Below, one piece after another: positions 28,640 to 38,565 of a stretch of 64,000 bases of DNA. Positions within the stretch are counted from its first letter, which is position 1. The number at the start of each line of letters is the position of its first letter. Source of the stretch: Pseudoalteromonas spongiae UST010723-006. GTDB taxonomy: Bacteria > Pseudomonadota > Gammaproteobacteria > Enterobacterales > Alteromonadaceae. The stretch covers positions 930,001 through 994,000 of the forward strand of contig NZ_CP011040.1 of NCBI RefSeq assembly GCF_000238255.3, in the 5' to 3' direction. The notes beneath the pieces were generated by a model. The model was not told the origin of the DNA. It searched no databases and saw nothing but the letters and a program-made list of their open reading frames with translations. Both the position numbers and the translations under genes were made by a program.

Positions 28640-29170
28640 TTAGTTACGTGAAGGGTAAATACCCGCGATACAAATAATGTAACTTAAGCACTGATATGGC
28701 ATCATATTTGTGTGCTCAATTGACCCGCCAGAGTACATGACACTGCTGCCTGCCATTGCTCCCGTCTTACTAGGGTCCACAACCTCTGTGTACATAGTAT
28801 CTGCCGCATCCAAAGTTCCCAGTACAGTACCAGTAGGGTTAACTGAAGAGACAGAATCAGTACTTGCTTGCATGGTATGTGAGTGAGAAGGAATTTGATT
28901 TGCAGTTAACGCGACTGACTCAACACCCATTTTTTGCCCGATTGGACGAGGCGTTAAACCAGGCCCGGTGCCCCAATGCATTGGGATACGACCACGCATA
29001 TCTGGTATGCCAAAACTAGAGCGCCCGTCACCACCATAAATAGTACCGAGCAATGAGAATAACGCGTCATTTTGCGAGATTGCCATCAACTGACCGTTAC
29101 AAAAAGCCCACTGGCGAGGAGCAAAATTACCAGCAAACATACGAATTTCACCAACAAAAGGATCTGACAT
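28640..29170 (-). CDS. tail-collar domain protein, second copy
   Basis: 176 residues, paralogue of its two neighbours. Motifs: GEIRMFAGNFAPRQWAFCNG, ALFSLLGTIYGGDGRSSFGI, PDMRGRIPMHWGTGPGLTPR, NQIPSHSHTM and the ending CIAGIYPSRN. The frame is open upstream to 29206, but ATG 29170 (MSDPFVGEIR) aligns with the starts of the other two copies and has GGAGAGAG just upstream. The middle region (about residues 95-150) differs from the other copies, which suggests that the three proteins build different parts of one assembly or bind different targets. Confidence 0.92.
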   Translation of the reverse strand: MSDPFVGEIRMFAGNFAPRQWAFCNGQLMAISQNDALFSLLGTIYGGDGRSSFGIPDMRGRIPMHWGTGPGLTPRPIGQKMGVESVALTANQIPSHSHTMQASTDSVSSVNPTGTVLGTLDAADTMYTEVVDPSKTGAMAGSSVMYSGGSIEHTNMMPYQCLSYIICIAGIYPSRN

Positions 29171-29183
29171 AATTTCTCTCTCC

Positions 29184-29723
29184 CTAGTTACGCGACGGGA
29201 ATACACCCGTCATTGCGATAGCAAACGATACCGCTAAATAAGGCTGCATATTATTGTGTGATTGATTCCCGCCCACAGAAGAAACAAAGCCAGGGTTCAT
29301 GTCTACCAAATTAGTAGCCGCTCTATAGGAGTCGCCAGTCCCAACCCCTTTAGTATCCGAACTTACAGAAAAATAAGCATCTTGATAAGCCGGTAAAGGA
29401 TCCGCAACATCCGTAGCTGCTGACACAACATGCGTATGTGTAGGCATATTGGCTTGGGTTAAAGTAACATTCTCTGCGCCCCCTTTTTGCCCACGCTCAT
29501 AATGAAAGCCGTATGGGTCAGTACCGGGGTGAATCGGCGTTCGGCCACGCAAATCAGGTAAACCGAACGTGGTGCGACCATCGCCGCCAAACGCAGTACC
29601 TATTAACGAAAATAGTGTCTGGTTTTGGTTGATTGGTAAAATTTGGCCGTCACATAAAGACCAACCGCGAGGCGCAAAGTTGAAACCAAACATTCTGATT
29701 TCACTTACATAAGGATCCGCCAT
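29184..29723 (-). CDS. tail-collar domain protein, first copy (first gene of the operon)
   Basis: 179 residues with the same architecture: EIRMFGFNFAPRGWSLCDGQ, TLFSLIGTAFGGDGRTTFGL, PDLRGRTPIHPGTDPYGFHY, MPTHTHVV and final AMTGVFPSRN. It differs from the other two in the HPGTD segment where they have HWGTGPG. It is the first gene of a run of six minus-strand genes that ends with the giant protein gene, and is divergent from a GNAT gene 80 bases away, so the operon promoter must lie in or before that gap. Role is unknown; a structural or adhesive surface part is plausible. Confidence 0.92.
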   Translation of the reverse strand: MADPYVSEIRMFGFNFAPRGWSLCDGQILPINQNQTLFSLIGTAFGGDGRTTFGLPDLRGRTPIHPGTDPYGFHYERGQKGGAENVTLTQANMPTHTHVVSAATDVADPLPAYQDAYFSVSSDTKGVGTGDSYRAATNLVDMNPGFVSSVGGNQSHNNMQPYLAVSFAIAMTGVFPSRN

Positions 29724-29803
29724 TGCTCATTCCTTTTTAACTTTACTTTATTTTATATTTTACCCAGAATGCCTACAAAACCTTCCATTTATTAGGGACG
29801 ATT

Positions 29804-30304
29804 ATGACTACCACACAGTCTTGGCGCGATCATTTACATTTGCGCAAATACACCACTGATGACATTGCGTTTATGCAAACGTTATATGCCTCTATTCGGG
29901 AACCTGAATTAGCCATGACTAACTTTAATACCCAAGAGCGACATGAATTTATAAGCCAACAATTTATGGCTCAATACATTCATTACACAAAACACTATTG
30001 CACTGACAAATTCTTTATTGTTGAAATCGCAGGCCAACCCGTTGGCAGAGTTTTTGTCGACCATTGGGATAACGAAATCCGTATCGTCGATATTGCTCTA
30101 ATGCCAGAGCATCGCGGCCAGGGGTTAGGTACACATTTATTTCAACAAGTAATGGATGACGGTAAACGGTTGGGTTTGCCAGTCTCTGTACATGTTGAGC
30201 GTAACAATCCAGCGCGCATTTTATACGAAAGGTTAGGTTTCAAACTCAAAACAGAACGCGATGACGTTTATCTGCTAATGGAGTGGCGACCTAACACTTT
30301 ATAG
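29804..30304 (+). CDS. GNAT family N-acetyltransferase
   Basis: 166 residues of the GNAT fold that transfers acetyl from acetyl-CoA to an amine. The CoA-binding motif A is clear (IRIVDIALMPEHRGQGLGTH, with RGQGLG), followed by the C-terminal VERNNPARILYERLGFKLK motif B. It is divergent from the collar operon across 80 bases. GNAT genes beside tail-collar triplets are a pattern I recall in other bacteria, so it may modify a collar or giant protein, but the substrate cannot be read from sequence. Confidence 0.9.
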   Translation: MTTTQSWRDHLHLRKYTTDDIAFMQTLYASIREPELAMTNFNTQERHEFISQQFMAQYIHYTKHYCTDKFFIVEIAGQPVGRVFVDHWDNEIRIVDIALMPEHRGQGLGTHLFQQVMDDGKRLGLPVSVHVERNNPARILYERLGFKLKTERDDVYLLMEWRPNTL

Positions 30305-30330
30305 TAGCGCTAATGTTATGTCGTAAACCG

Positions 30331-30621
30331 TTAAGCGTCGCGTTTACGACTAACCACAATCTCATATTCTGTTTGACTGTTCGGTGACATAAACATGTCA
30401 ATCTCACCGAGTTTTTCATGTGCAAATTTATAGGTTCCTTGCGGCACATGAAATGCCTCAGTCCCTTCTAAAATCACGTGAAACGAGTCCCACTCATCAC
30501 CATTAAGAATGGTTGATTCAACTTCAACAACTTTGAGCTCTACTTGGGTACCTTCGGGGTCTATTAGTATTAAATTCTCATTAACCAAACTGTCAATTTC
30601 TTCGCGTTTCAGGATGTCCAT
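30331..30621 (-). CDS. DUF6916-like small protein
   Basis: 96 residues, no signal peptide or membrane segment. The layout (LVNENLILIDPEGTQVELKVVEVE near the start, SFHVILEGTEAFHVPQGTYKFAHEKLGEIDMFMSP in the second half) resembles the DUF6916 family: a compact beta-sandwich-like protein with a VPQGTY motif. Members often accompany tail-collar genes, as here. It is convergent with the GNAT gene and probably belongs to the same accessory set. Function unknown. Confidence 0.75.
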   Translation of the reverse strand: MDILKREEIDSLVNENLILIDPEGTQVELKVVEVESTILNGDEWDSFHVILEGTEAFHVPQGTYKFAHEKLGEIDMFMSPNSQTEYEIVVSRKRDA

Positions 30622-30759
30622 TTTAGCTCCTTATTCTGATTGTTTTGTTTGATTTCATTACTCAGTTAATCTTGAAATAAAACGAGTGAGACATTTTATT
30701 TGACGCATTTTAATGCCTTAAAATAACTTACTAATACCGTTAATACCCTTACACCAATA

Positions 30760-31335
30760 TTACACATGGGCTAATTCCCGGATGTTTTCTTCAAGCCAAG
30801 CATTACTCACGCAATCAATTACCAAGTGAATGCGGTCTTCTGCACTTTGATTACGTACCTCATGAACTTGATCTGCGTTAATATATGTAATTTTACCCGC
30901 AGGCATAGGGACTAACTGGTTCGCCACATAAAAGGTAACACTATTATTAGAAAAGATAGGTACATGGAGGCGGGCCTGGCCATGCGCCAAACCAAGCCCA
31001 GCGTCATTGTGTGGTAATATAGACGCGCCTGCTTTTAATCGCATCAGGCGAACTGATTGTATCGGGCATTTAAGCGAGTTGATAACTTTAGAGAGATACG
31101 GAGAGTTGCTCAAAGCGGGCAAATTTACCCACTTACTATTATTTTCTATCGAATATGCTTGCAGAATTGGATGTGCGTCTTCATGAACTACAGCGCATCT
31201 TAAAGGGAAAACATCCCACTGGCCTTGGTAGGCCCTTTGATTGACATGCGCAACCCAATCACATTTCAGTATTTCATTTACTTCTAACTGAAGTTTTTTT
31301 ACATCAAACTGAAATTCGAGTGTACAAAAATCCAT
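30760..31335 (-). CDS. aspartyl/asparaginyl beta-hydroxylase-like protein
   Basis: 191 residues of the cupin-fold Asp/Asn beta-hydroxylase family (2-oxoglutarate and Fe(II) dependent). The key region reads ILPHNDAGLGLAHGQARLHV, with His109 and Asp111, then a distal DQVHEV with His158 and DRIHLVIDC with Arg168, which match metal- and 2-oxoglutarate-binding positions of the family. These enzymes hydroxylate Asp/Asn side chains of proteins or free amino-acid derivatives. The nearby giant protein is very rich in Asp/Asn, which makes it a conceivable substrate; that is inference. It is separated by 138 bases from the DUF6916 gene on the same strand. Confidence 0.85.
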   Translation of the reverse strand: MDFCTLEFQFDVKKLQLEVNEILKCDWVAHVNQRAYQGQWDVFPLRCAVVHEDAHPILQAYSIENNSKWVNLPALSNSPYLSKVINSLKCPIQSVRLMRLKAGASILPHNDAGLGLAHGQARLHVPIFSNNSVTFYVANQLVPMPAGKITYINADQVHEVRNQSAEDRIHLVIDCVSNAWLEENIRELAHV

Positions 31336-31499
31336 TTCCTAAATCACATTATCAAAATCTTGATTAATTTAGTTATAGTACAAAATCGAAAAAGCTTTAT
31401 AACAATCTATTACAATGTGATTAACGGAGCAAAGGTTGAATCAAATTATTTGATTAAGGAGATAGGTGCCGACAAGAATCAGCACCAAGTTTTCAAACG

Positions 31500-32348
<849 letters not shown>

Positions 32349-32368
32349 TTAAATTCCTAACAGAATAA

Positions 32369-33619
32369 TTAACTACCGACCAGCTGCAGCACTTGGCCAC
32401 AGAACCACGCAGCATATGTCCCAAGTGCGTAACCAAGTACAGCCAGTAACACACCAACAGGTGCTAATGCCGGGTGAAATGCAGATGCAACCACAGGCGC
32501 TGATGCAGCACCGCCAATATTCGCTTTACTGCCCACGGCAACATAAAACACCGGCGCTTTAATAATCTTGGCAACAACAAATAATAGAATAACGTGAATT
32601 GCCATCCAAATTAGGCCAATAATAACGTATTTTGGTGCTTCAAATACTTTGCCGATATCCATATGTAAGCCAATGGTGGCCACTAGAATATATAAAAATG
32701 AGCCGCCTACTTTTGATGCGCCTACCGCTTCAAATTGACGTGCTTTTGTAAACGATAAGCTTAAGCCGATTGTGGTTACAACAAAGATAATCCAAAACAA
32801 TTTTGAATGCAGCGAGAACTTCTCAAGTGCTGGGTAGTTTGCTTGGAAAAAAGGCACTGCAGTGTCTGCAATTAAATGTGCAAAGCCTGTCGCACCAAAG
32901 CCAAATGCCACTAAAATCATTAGATCACGCAGTTCTGGCTTGCGTGAATTTTTCTTTTCAAACTGCGATACCGTATCAATTAGTTTATCGATAGATGAAG
33001 TATCTGCACCAGTATGCTTATCAATCTCTTTATGACGAGCCGCTAAATATAAAAGTCCTGCCATCCAAATATTCGCCACTACAATATCTACGGTTACCAT
33101 AATGGTAAAGATATCGCCGTTAGCTTGATAGATTTCTTTCATCGCTACCATATTTGCACCGCCGCCGATCCAACTACCAGCCAGTGCCGCCATGCCGCGC
33201 CAAAGTTCCCCTGCACCATCAACACCTAGCAATTCTGGCATAAAGGTGGCCGCCACTAATAACGCGATTGGCCCGCCAATAACAACACCAACAGTACCAG
33301 TTAAAAACATAATAATGGCTTTTGGTCCAAGCGCTGCAACGGCTTTTAAGTCAATACTCAGTGTTAGTAGTACTAAACAGGCAGGTAATAGGTAATATTT
33401 TGCAACCGTATACACGCTATTGCCTCCACCGTCGACAATACCAAATGTATTTAATAGCGATGGTAAAAAATAACACATCAATAATGCGGGAACGTACTTA
33501 TAAAATTTTGCCCAAAATCCGGTTTTAAGATTTGAGGTATAAAACACGAAACCTAAGATTATGGCCAACATACCCATAACGACGGCATCGTTGGTGAACA
33601 TCACGCTGTGAGAGTCCAT
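32369..33619 (-). CDS. DUF819 family membrane protein (YjcL-like permease)
   Basis: 416 residues with about eleven to twelve membrane helices, of the DUF819 family. Characteristic stretches are LPACLVLLTLSIDLKAVAALG, GSWIGGGANMVAMKEIYQA and GSKANIGGAASAPVVASAFHP, the glycine-rich loops near which a substrate may bind. Substrate unknown; the fold resembles sodium-coupled transporters. It lies 20 bases before kdsA and 27 bases after sirB1, within the kds cluster, so it is probably co-transcribed with them, though it is not part of the E. coli cluster. Confidence 0.85.
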   Translation of the reverse strand: MDSHSVMFTNDAVVMGMLAIILGFVFYTSNLKTGFWAKFYKYVPALLMCYFLPSLLNTFGIVDGGGNSVYTVAKYYLLPACLVLLTLSIDLKAVAALGPKAIIMFLTGTVGVVIGGPIALLVAATFMPELLGVDGAGELWRGMAALAGSWIGGGANMVAMKEIYQANGDIFTIMVTVDIVVANIWMAGLLYLAARHKEIDKHTGADTSSIDKLIDTVSQFEKKNSRKPELRDLMILVAFGFGATGFAHLIADTAVPFFQANYPALEKFSLHSKLFWIIFVVTTIGLSLSFTKARQFEAVGASKVGGSFLYILVATIGLHMDIGKVFEAPKYVIIGLIWMAIHVILLFVVAKIIKAPVFYVAVGSKANIGGAASAPVVASAFHPALAPVGVLLAVLGYALGTYAAWFCGQVLQLVGS

Positions 33620-33646
33620 GAAGCTGCTTCCTGTATTAAGTTATTT

Positions 33647-34441
33647 TTAGTGGATTGTTCTAAAGTGCGAGTCCATTTCTTCAATTTGGCTTTGCAGCAC
33701 ATCAATTGATGGGTCATCCGGGCACTCTTCGATAAACTTTTCAAAGTCTTTAATGGCGAGTTCATCACAGTTCAAATTATGTAATAAATAACCGCGATCG
33801 CGTAATTCGTACGGATCACCATCGGTAAGAACCATCAGTTTTTCAACACATTTAAACGCTTCGCCGTAGCGTTTTTCACTGATAAATGCCCATTTTTGAT
33901 GGGCCAAAAATAGCTTCACAACATCGTCTTCAAACAATTGTTGAAATGCGTTATCTAGGCTATTTTCATCGTCATTTTCTGGTTTGATATACCAGCGTTG
34001 CCCACCCGAGCATGGGTCGATTAAATACCCTTCACCTTGGCTTACTTCTAGTAATACTTGAATGTCGTTTTCAAATACCAACATCTCAACATCAAAACCA
34101 AGTTGTTCCATCACATAGGTTAAGATCATGCCAAGCGATATAGTGCTGCCAGTGCGGTAATTAAGTGCATAGGCGACACTATTAAGCAGACTCATCGGCA
34201 CTTTTTGGCTCGTCCCGCTAAAGGCAAAGTCGCTGTAAAAACTATCGAGTAGCGAATTTAGGTTTTGCTCTATGGTGTTTTCAGACTTTTGCGTTTTTAC
34301 CGCCATCAGAACCAGTTCAGACAATTTGTCCCGACAAAGGGCGTAATCGAACTTAGCCAGCCACGATGACTCATGGTTTAAACATGTAAAGACGGGCGCT
34401 TCTATTGCCGCTGTATATTCTTCCTCAGAGATATCAAACAT
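33647..34441 (-). CDS. sirB1: SirB1 family protein (transglutaminase-like with TPR region)
   Basis: 264 residues. The N-terminal half carries the SirB1 transglutaminase-like region (LNSVAYALNYRTGSTISLGMILTYVMEQLG, then VEMLVFENDIQVLLEV and LIDPCSGG); the C-terminal part has a TPR-like pair (PYELRDRGYLLHNLNCDELAIKDFEKFIE). Its biochemical role is not established. The ATG at 34441 has AAGGA at a good distance, preferred over a TTG three bases earlier. It is on the same strand as sirB2 upstream and kdsA downstream, matching the conserved cluster. Confidence 0.88.
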   Translation of the reverse strand: MFDISEEEYTAAIEAPVFTCLNHESSWLAKFDYALCRDKLSELVLMAVKTQKSENTIEQNLNSLLDSFYSDFAFSGTSQKVPMSLLNSVAYALNYRTGSTISLGMILTYVMEQLGFDVEMLVFENDIQVLLEVSQGEGYLIDPCSGGQRWYIKPENDDENSLDNAFQQLFEDDVVKLFLAHQKWAFISEKRYGEAFKCVEKLMVLTDGDPYELRDRGYLLHNLNCDELAIKDFEKFIEECPDDPSIDVLQSQIEEMDSHFRTIH

Positions 34442-34610
34442 CAATATCCTTCGGTCTCTCTATAACTAAAAATTAATGCCAGTTTATCGTGTTTTAAAAT
34501 GAATACCAATGAAGATCGGCGAATAGATAAAGAATAGAGACTAACTTAATGTTCTGTATCAATAATCGTTGAATAGATATAGCACACTTGTATGAACGTG
34601 AAAGCCCAGA

Positions 34611-34642
34611 TAGAAAAGAAAAAGGCTGAATAATCAGCCTTT
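34611..34642 (-). terminator. intrinsic terminator at the end of sirB2
   Basis: AAAGGCTGA / TCAGCCTTT with a 4-base loop; on the minus strand it is followed by TTTTTCTTTTCT. The stem overlaps the sirB2 stop codon. sirB1 and kdsA therefore likely have an additional promoter in the 199-base gap before sirB1. Confidence 0.85.
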
Positions 34643-35015
34643 AAAAAAGAAATGGTGTTTTAAATCTCGCTAAATAAAAAATGGCGAAAATAACGGTTGT
34701 AGCAAGCAATAAAAGCGATATTTGCCCTTTAATATGTTTTTGCCTTGCCATAAAGATCCCTACAACAATATACGCTACCACAAGTACGATTTTTTCAAGT
34801 AACCAAGGTTGATTATGAGGACTCATACCAAGTGTCACTGCGAGCGCTACGGCTGAGATAAGCAACAAGGTATCAATACTATGGCTACCGATAAACAGTA
34901 TTTTATTTTTAGCAAGTTGTAACTGCTTGATGCGAGCAAATGCACGTGTATAAAAAAGCACAACACTCAGTGCAGCTAACAACATATGTGTATGCTTTAA
35001 CGCAATATATTCCAT
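34641..35015 (-). CDS. sirB2: SirB2 family inner-membrane protein
   Basis: 124 residues with four predicted membrane helices and the start MEYIALKHTHMLLAALSVVLFYTRA that is typical of the SirB2 family (HxHM motif). ATG 35015 has AGGGTAG upstream and lies five bases after the stop of the HD-GYP gene. Function is unknown; it is conserved beside sirB1, prmC and kdsA in gammaproteobacteria. Confidence 0.9.
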   Translation of the reverse strand: MEYIALKHTHMLLAALSVVLFYTRAFARIKQLQLAKNKILFIGSHSIDTLLLISAVALAVTLGMSPHNQPWLLEKIVLVVAYIVVGIFMARQKHIKGQISLLLLATTVIFAIFYLARFKTPFLF

Positions 35016-35019
35016 TTTA

Positions 35020-36564
35020 CTACCCTGGATAATTATTAAGAATTTGTTCGAATCTATCGATGTTGTTAAGTAATACATCAACTAACTTAGGCTCAAAATG
35101 CAGCCCACGTTGATTTTGTAATTCAGTTGTAACCTGCTCTACGCTCCACGCTTCTTTATAACAGCGCTTATGACGAAGTGCATCATACACATCTGCTAAC
35201 GCGACAATACGGCCATAAACATGAATTTCTTCACCTTTTAGGCCGCGAGGATAACCTGTGCCATCCCATTTTTCATGATGGTCGCGGGCTAAAATCGCTC
35301 CTGCTTGAATAATATCACGTCGAGATCCCGCTAAAATATTGTGTCCTTTCATGGCATGAGTTTGCATCACTTTCCATTCTTGCTCATCCAATTTACTTGG
35401 TTTATGTAAAATGGTGTCGGGAATACCAACTTTACCAACATCATGCAGTGGTGCTGCATAACGCAGTACATCGGCCTCTTCGTCGCTCAGGCCATAACCT
35501 TTTGCAAGTTCATAACTAATGAGTGATACACGCTTTACATGATTTCCGGTTTCAGAGGAACGCTGTTCAACCGCTTCACTTAGGCGATAAACCAGCTCTC
35601 TTTGCGTATCTTCAATTTCAGATTGCAATTGCACATTTTCGTAGGCAATTTGTACATTTTGCGAGAAAATTTCAATCAAATCTTTATGTGTTTCAGTGAG
35701 ACTGCGTGGAATACCCGATACGTAAAGCATTGAGTTATGGTTAAAACGGCTTGAACAATAGGCAAAAAGGTAATCTTCTTCATAAACAATGGTTTTGTTA
35801 CTGAGTGCTTTCTTGCACGCTAACAATTGCTTTTCAGATAGCACCTGGTTAACTGGCTTACCTTCGCTTTTTTCAAACTCGCCTTGTCCTGCAAACACAA
35901 TCAGCTCTTGCTGTTTTTCATCAGGGCTACTTGCAACAAGTGAGGTTGCATACATCGCCTCATCAACTGACCCTAAAATCGAGGTAAGTTGTTGCATTAC
36001 GCCATGAATGAAGGTGTCCATAGAATGAGATGAAAAGATATCGCGTGAAGCGGTGATGATTTTCTCAAGACCTTGGCGAGAGTGCTCTATTGATAAAATA
36101 TCGCGATAAGAACGTAAACTCGACATAACAACCGTAAATAGTTTTTGTGCTGTTAATTCGGTTTTTGATTTGTAGTCGTTAATATCATAGTTAACAATGA
36201 CCTGGCGCTCCGGCGCTTGCCCCGGTTGGCCAGTTCGTAAAATAATTCGCACATGGTTATTTTTAGCAGTTTCGCGAATAAACTGGGCAACTCTTAAACC
36301 CGCGTCATCGGTTTCCATAACCACATCGAGCAAAACGATGGCTGCATCTGGATGCGCTATAATTTTTTCTTCTGCTTCTTTACCTGAATAGGCGCTAATA
36401 AATTCAAGTCGTTTATCTTGAAATGAGAAATCGCTCAACGCGAGTTTCGTTACCGCATGCACTTCCGGTTCGTCATCAACAATAATAACTTTCCAAGTAC
36501 CGTGGTTATTTACTTGCTTCGGTGCTTGCTCTGACTCATCAGAAAATAAAAAATCACTCGCCAT
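35020..36564 (-). CDS. response regulator with DUF3369 and HD-GYP domains
   Basis: About 514 residues. A receiver domain (about 25-155, VIIVDDEPEVHAVTK with acidic pocket, phospho-acceptor Asp in IVLLDVVMET, and KSKTELTAQK), a DUF3369 region (about 170-320) and a C-terminal HD-GYP domain (about 330-510: HVKRVSLISYELAKG, RYAAPLHDVGKVGIPD, HHEKWDGTGYPRGLKGEEI). HD-GYP proteins hydrolyse cyclic di-GMP. HDxGK and HHExWDGxGYPxGL motifs are complete, so it is probably an active phosphodiesterase. It is inserted between prmC and sirB2 of the conserved cluster. A paralogue of the same architecture lies at 56337. Start ATG 36564 is favoured by AAGGATAG. Confidence 0.92.
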   Translation of the reverse strand: MASDFLFSDESEQAPKQVNNHGTWKVIIVDDEPEVHAVTKLALSDFSFQDKRLEFISAYSGKEAEEKIIAHPDAAIVLLDVVMETDDAGLRVAQFIRETAKNNHVRIILRTGQPGQAPERQVIVNYDINDYKSKTELTAQKLFTVVMSSLRSYRDILSIEHSRQGLEKIITASRDIFSSHSMDTFIHGVMQQLTSILGSVDEAMYATSLVASSPDEKQQELIVFAGQGEFEKSEGKPVNQVLSEKQLLACKKALSNKTIVYEEDYLFAYCSSRFNHNSMLYVSGIPRSLTETHKDLIEIFSQNVQIAYENVQLQSEIEDTQRELVYRLSEAVEQRSSETGNHVKRVSLISYELAKGYGLSDEEADVLRYAAPLHDVGKVGIPDTILHKPSKLDEQEWKVMQTHAMKGHNILAGSRRDIIQAGAILARDHHEKWDGTGYPRGLKGEEIHVYGRIVALADVYDALRHKRCYKEAWSVEQVTTELQNQRGLHFEPKLVDVLLNNIDRFEQILNNYPG

Positions 36565-36622
36565 TCTATCCTTACCCCTTATAACCACTTCACACTCGCG
36601 TTAATACCAACTCACTAAATAG

Positions 36623-37471
36623 CTAATCAGGATCCCACTGCGCTAAAGTTACACGGTCGTTGCCGCCTAAATCTTTTACTGTTGAAATATCTTTATATGC
36701 CATTTTTGCAAAAAAATCACGTACTAACTGGCCCTGATCATAACCATGTTCTAATAGTAACCAGCCTTTTTTCTGCAAATAGTAACGTCCGGTTTCAATG
36801 ATATGTTCAATATCAGCCATCCCCTTTTTCGGTGCGACTAACGCCGATAAAGGTTCGAATCGTACGTCACCTTCGAGCAAATGAGGGTCTTGTTCATCAA
36901 TATAAGGCGGATTTGATACGATGACGTCAAACAATTGCACATCGAGCGCGCTAAACCAATCGCTTTGGACAATGGTCGCATTTGTAATCGCTAGATTTCG
37001 TTGATTTTGCGTTGCCAACGCAACGGCATCTGGTTGAAAATCGCAGCCAATCACCTGCCATAAAGGAAGCTCACTTGCCAGTGACAAGGCGATTGCACCG
37101 GTGCCGGTACCAAGGTCAAGTAACCTACCTTGCTTGTTTATTGCTTTATCAAGCGCACATTCAACTAATGTTTCGGTATCTGGTCTTGGAATAAGCGTTG
37201 CAGGACTCACCTTAAAATTTAGGCTCCAGAACTCGCGATATTCAGTAATATGCGCAACAGGTAAACCCGTTTTGCGTTTTTCAATTGCTGACAAAAAAAC
37301 GGCTTGTTGTTCATCGGTCAGTAATTTTTCAGGCCACGTAAAAAGGTATGTACGCGATTGTGAAATGCAATCTAACAGTAATACTTCTGCGTCAAGTTTG
37401 GGGGATTCTGATGTGTTAGTTAAAGCACTTGCGCCAACGGCAAGTGCTTGTTGTATCGAATAATTACTCAT
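36623..37471 (-). CDS. prmC: peptide chain release factor N5-glutamine methyltransferase
   Basis: 282 residues. Methylates the glutamine of the GGQ motif in release factors using S-adenosylmethionine. The SAM-binding motif is [16 protein letters not shown] (about 118-133) and the catalytic NPPY is at residues 187-190. The start ATG 37471 overlaps the prfA stop (ATGAGTAA), so translation is coupled to its substrate gene; the longer frame opening at 37531 lies inside prfA and is unlikely. Confidence 0.96.
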   Translation of the reverse strand: MSNYSIQQALAVGASALTNTSESPKLDAEVLLLDCISQSRTYLFTWPEKLLTDEQQAVFLSAIEKRKTGLPVAHITEYREFWSLNFKVSPATLIPRPDTETLVECALDKAINKQGRLLDLGTGTGAIALSLASELPLWQVIGCDFQPDAVALATQNQRNLAITNATIVQSDWFSALDVQLFDVIVSNPPYIDEQDPHLLEGDVRFEPLSALVAPKKGMADIEHIIETGRYYLQKKGWLLLEHGYDQGQLVRDFFAKMAYKDISTVKDLGGNDRVTLAQWDPD

Positions 37472-38549
37472 CGCCCATCGCTGCAAGCAAGTCTGCTTGA
37501 TGCTCAAGAACAAGTGGGTCAACAATGGCACCTAAATCGCCTTCAACCACTTCGTTTAGCTTATAAAGTGTCAAGTTGATACGGTGATCGGTAACACGAC
37601 CTTGCGGATAATTATATGTACGAATACGCTCAGAACGGTCACCACTACCGACAAGGTTACGACGCTCAGAGGCTTCTTCTGCCATGCGCTTCTCATCTTC
37701 AGCTTGTTGTAAACGCGACGCAAGCACACTCAGTGCTTTCGCTTTGTTTTTATGCTGTGAACGCTCGTCCTGACATTCTACAACTACACCCGTTGGAATA
37801 TGGGTAATACGAATCGCTGAGTCGGTTTTGTTAACGTGCTGACCACCGGCACCTGATGCGCGGAAGGTATCAATTTTAAGATCAGACGAATTGATTTCAA
37901 TTGCTTCTGCTTCCGGAACTTCTGCCATAACCGCAACCGTACATGCAGAGGTATGCACTCGGCCTTGCGATTCTGTTTCTGGAACACGCTGTACGCGGTG
38001 TGCGCCTGATTCAAATTTCAGTTTGCCATACACGCCTTCACCAGAAATATTCGCAATAACTTCTTTAAACCCGCCGTGTTCGCCTTCATTCGTGCTAACA
38101 ACGTCAACTTTCCATTTTTGTGTTTCAGCGTAACGGCTGTACATGCGGAATAAGTCACCAGCAAAGATTGCCGCTTCATCACCACCAGTACCGGCACGCA
38201 CTTCAAGGAACACATTGTTATTGTCACGAGGGTCTTTCGGTAACATAAGCACTTGTAGTTCGTCTTCTAACGCTTCGATATTTGCTTTGGCTTCTTTGAA
38301 TTCTTCTTGCGCCATTTCACGCATATCGGGATCGTTATCTTTAAGCATTTCTTCGGCTGTCGCAACGTCATCTTCTGCCTGACGGTACGCATTAAAAGCC
38401 TTGGTTACATCTTCAAGTTCAGAATATTCTTTTGAAAGCGAACGGAAACGGTCTTGATCAGAGATCACATCCGGATCGCTTAATAATGCTTGTACTTCTT
38501 CATAACGCTCAACCAGCGTTTCTAATTTTCTGTAAACGGATTCTTTCAT
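37464..38549 (-). CDS. prfA: peptide chain release factor 1 (RF1)
   Basis: 361 residues. Recognises UAA/UAG stop codons and triggers peptide release on the ribosome. The GGQ motif is at 235-237 in [20 protein letters not shown], with Gln237 the residue modified by PrmC encoded just downstream. The [21 protein letters not shown] anticodon region is present. Part of the hemA-prfA-prmC operon, 16 bases after hemA. Confidence 0.97.
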   Translation of the reverse strand: MKESVYRKLETLVERYEEVQALLSDPDVISDQDRFRSLSKEYSELEDVTKAFNAYRQAEDDVATAEEMLKDNDPDMREMAQEEFKEAKANIEALEDELQVLMLPKDPRDNNNVFLEVRAGTGGDEAAIFAGDLFRMYSRYAETQKWKVDVVSTNEGEHGGFKEVIANISGEGVYGKLKFESGAHRVQRVPETESQGRVHTSACTVAVMAEVPEAEAIEINSSDLKIDTFRASGAGGQHVNKTDSAIRITHIPTGVVVECQDERSQHKNKAKALSVLASRLQQAEDEKRMAEEASERRNLVGSGDRSERIRTYNYPQGRVTDHRINLTLYKLNEVVEGDLGAIVDPLVLEHQADLLAAMGDE

Positions 38550-38565
38550 CTAAGCTTGACGCCTG

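Noticed and set aside
28096..29723. Prophage or R-type pyocin cluster
   Set aside because: Collar domains are the only phage-like feature; no head, sheath, tube, baseplate, lysis, integrase or terminase genes are present in the flanks.
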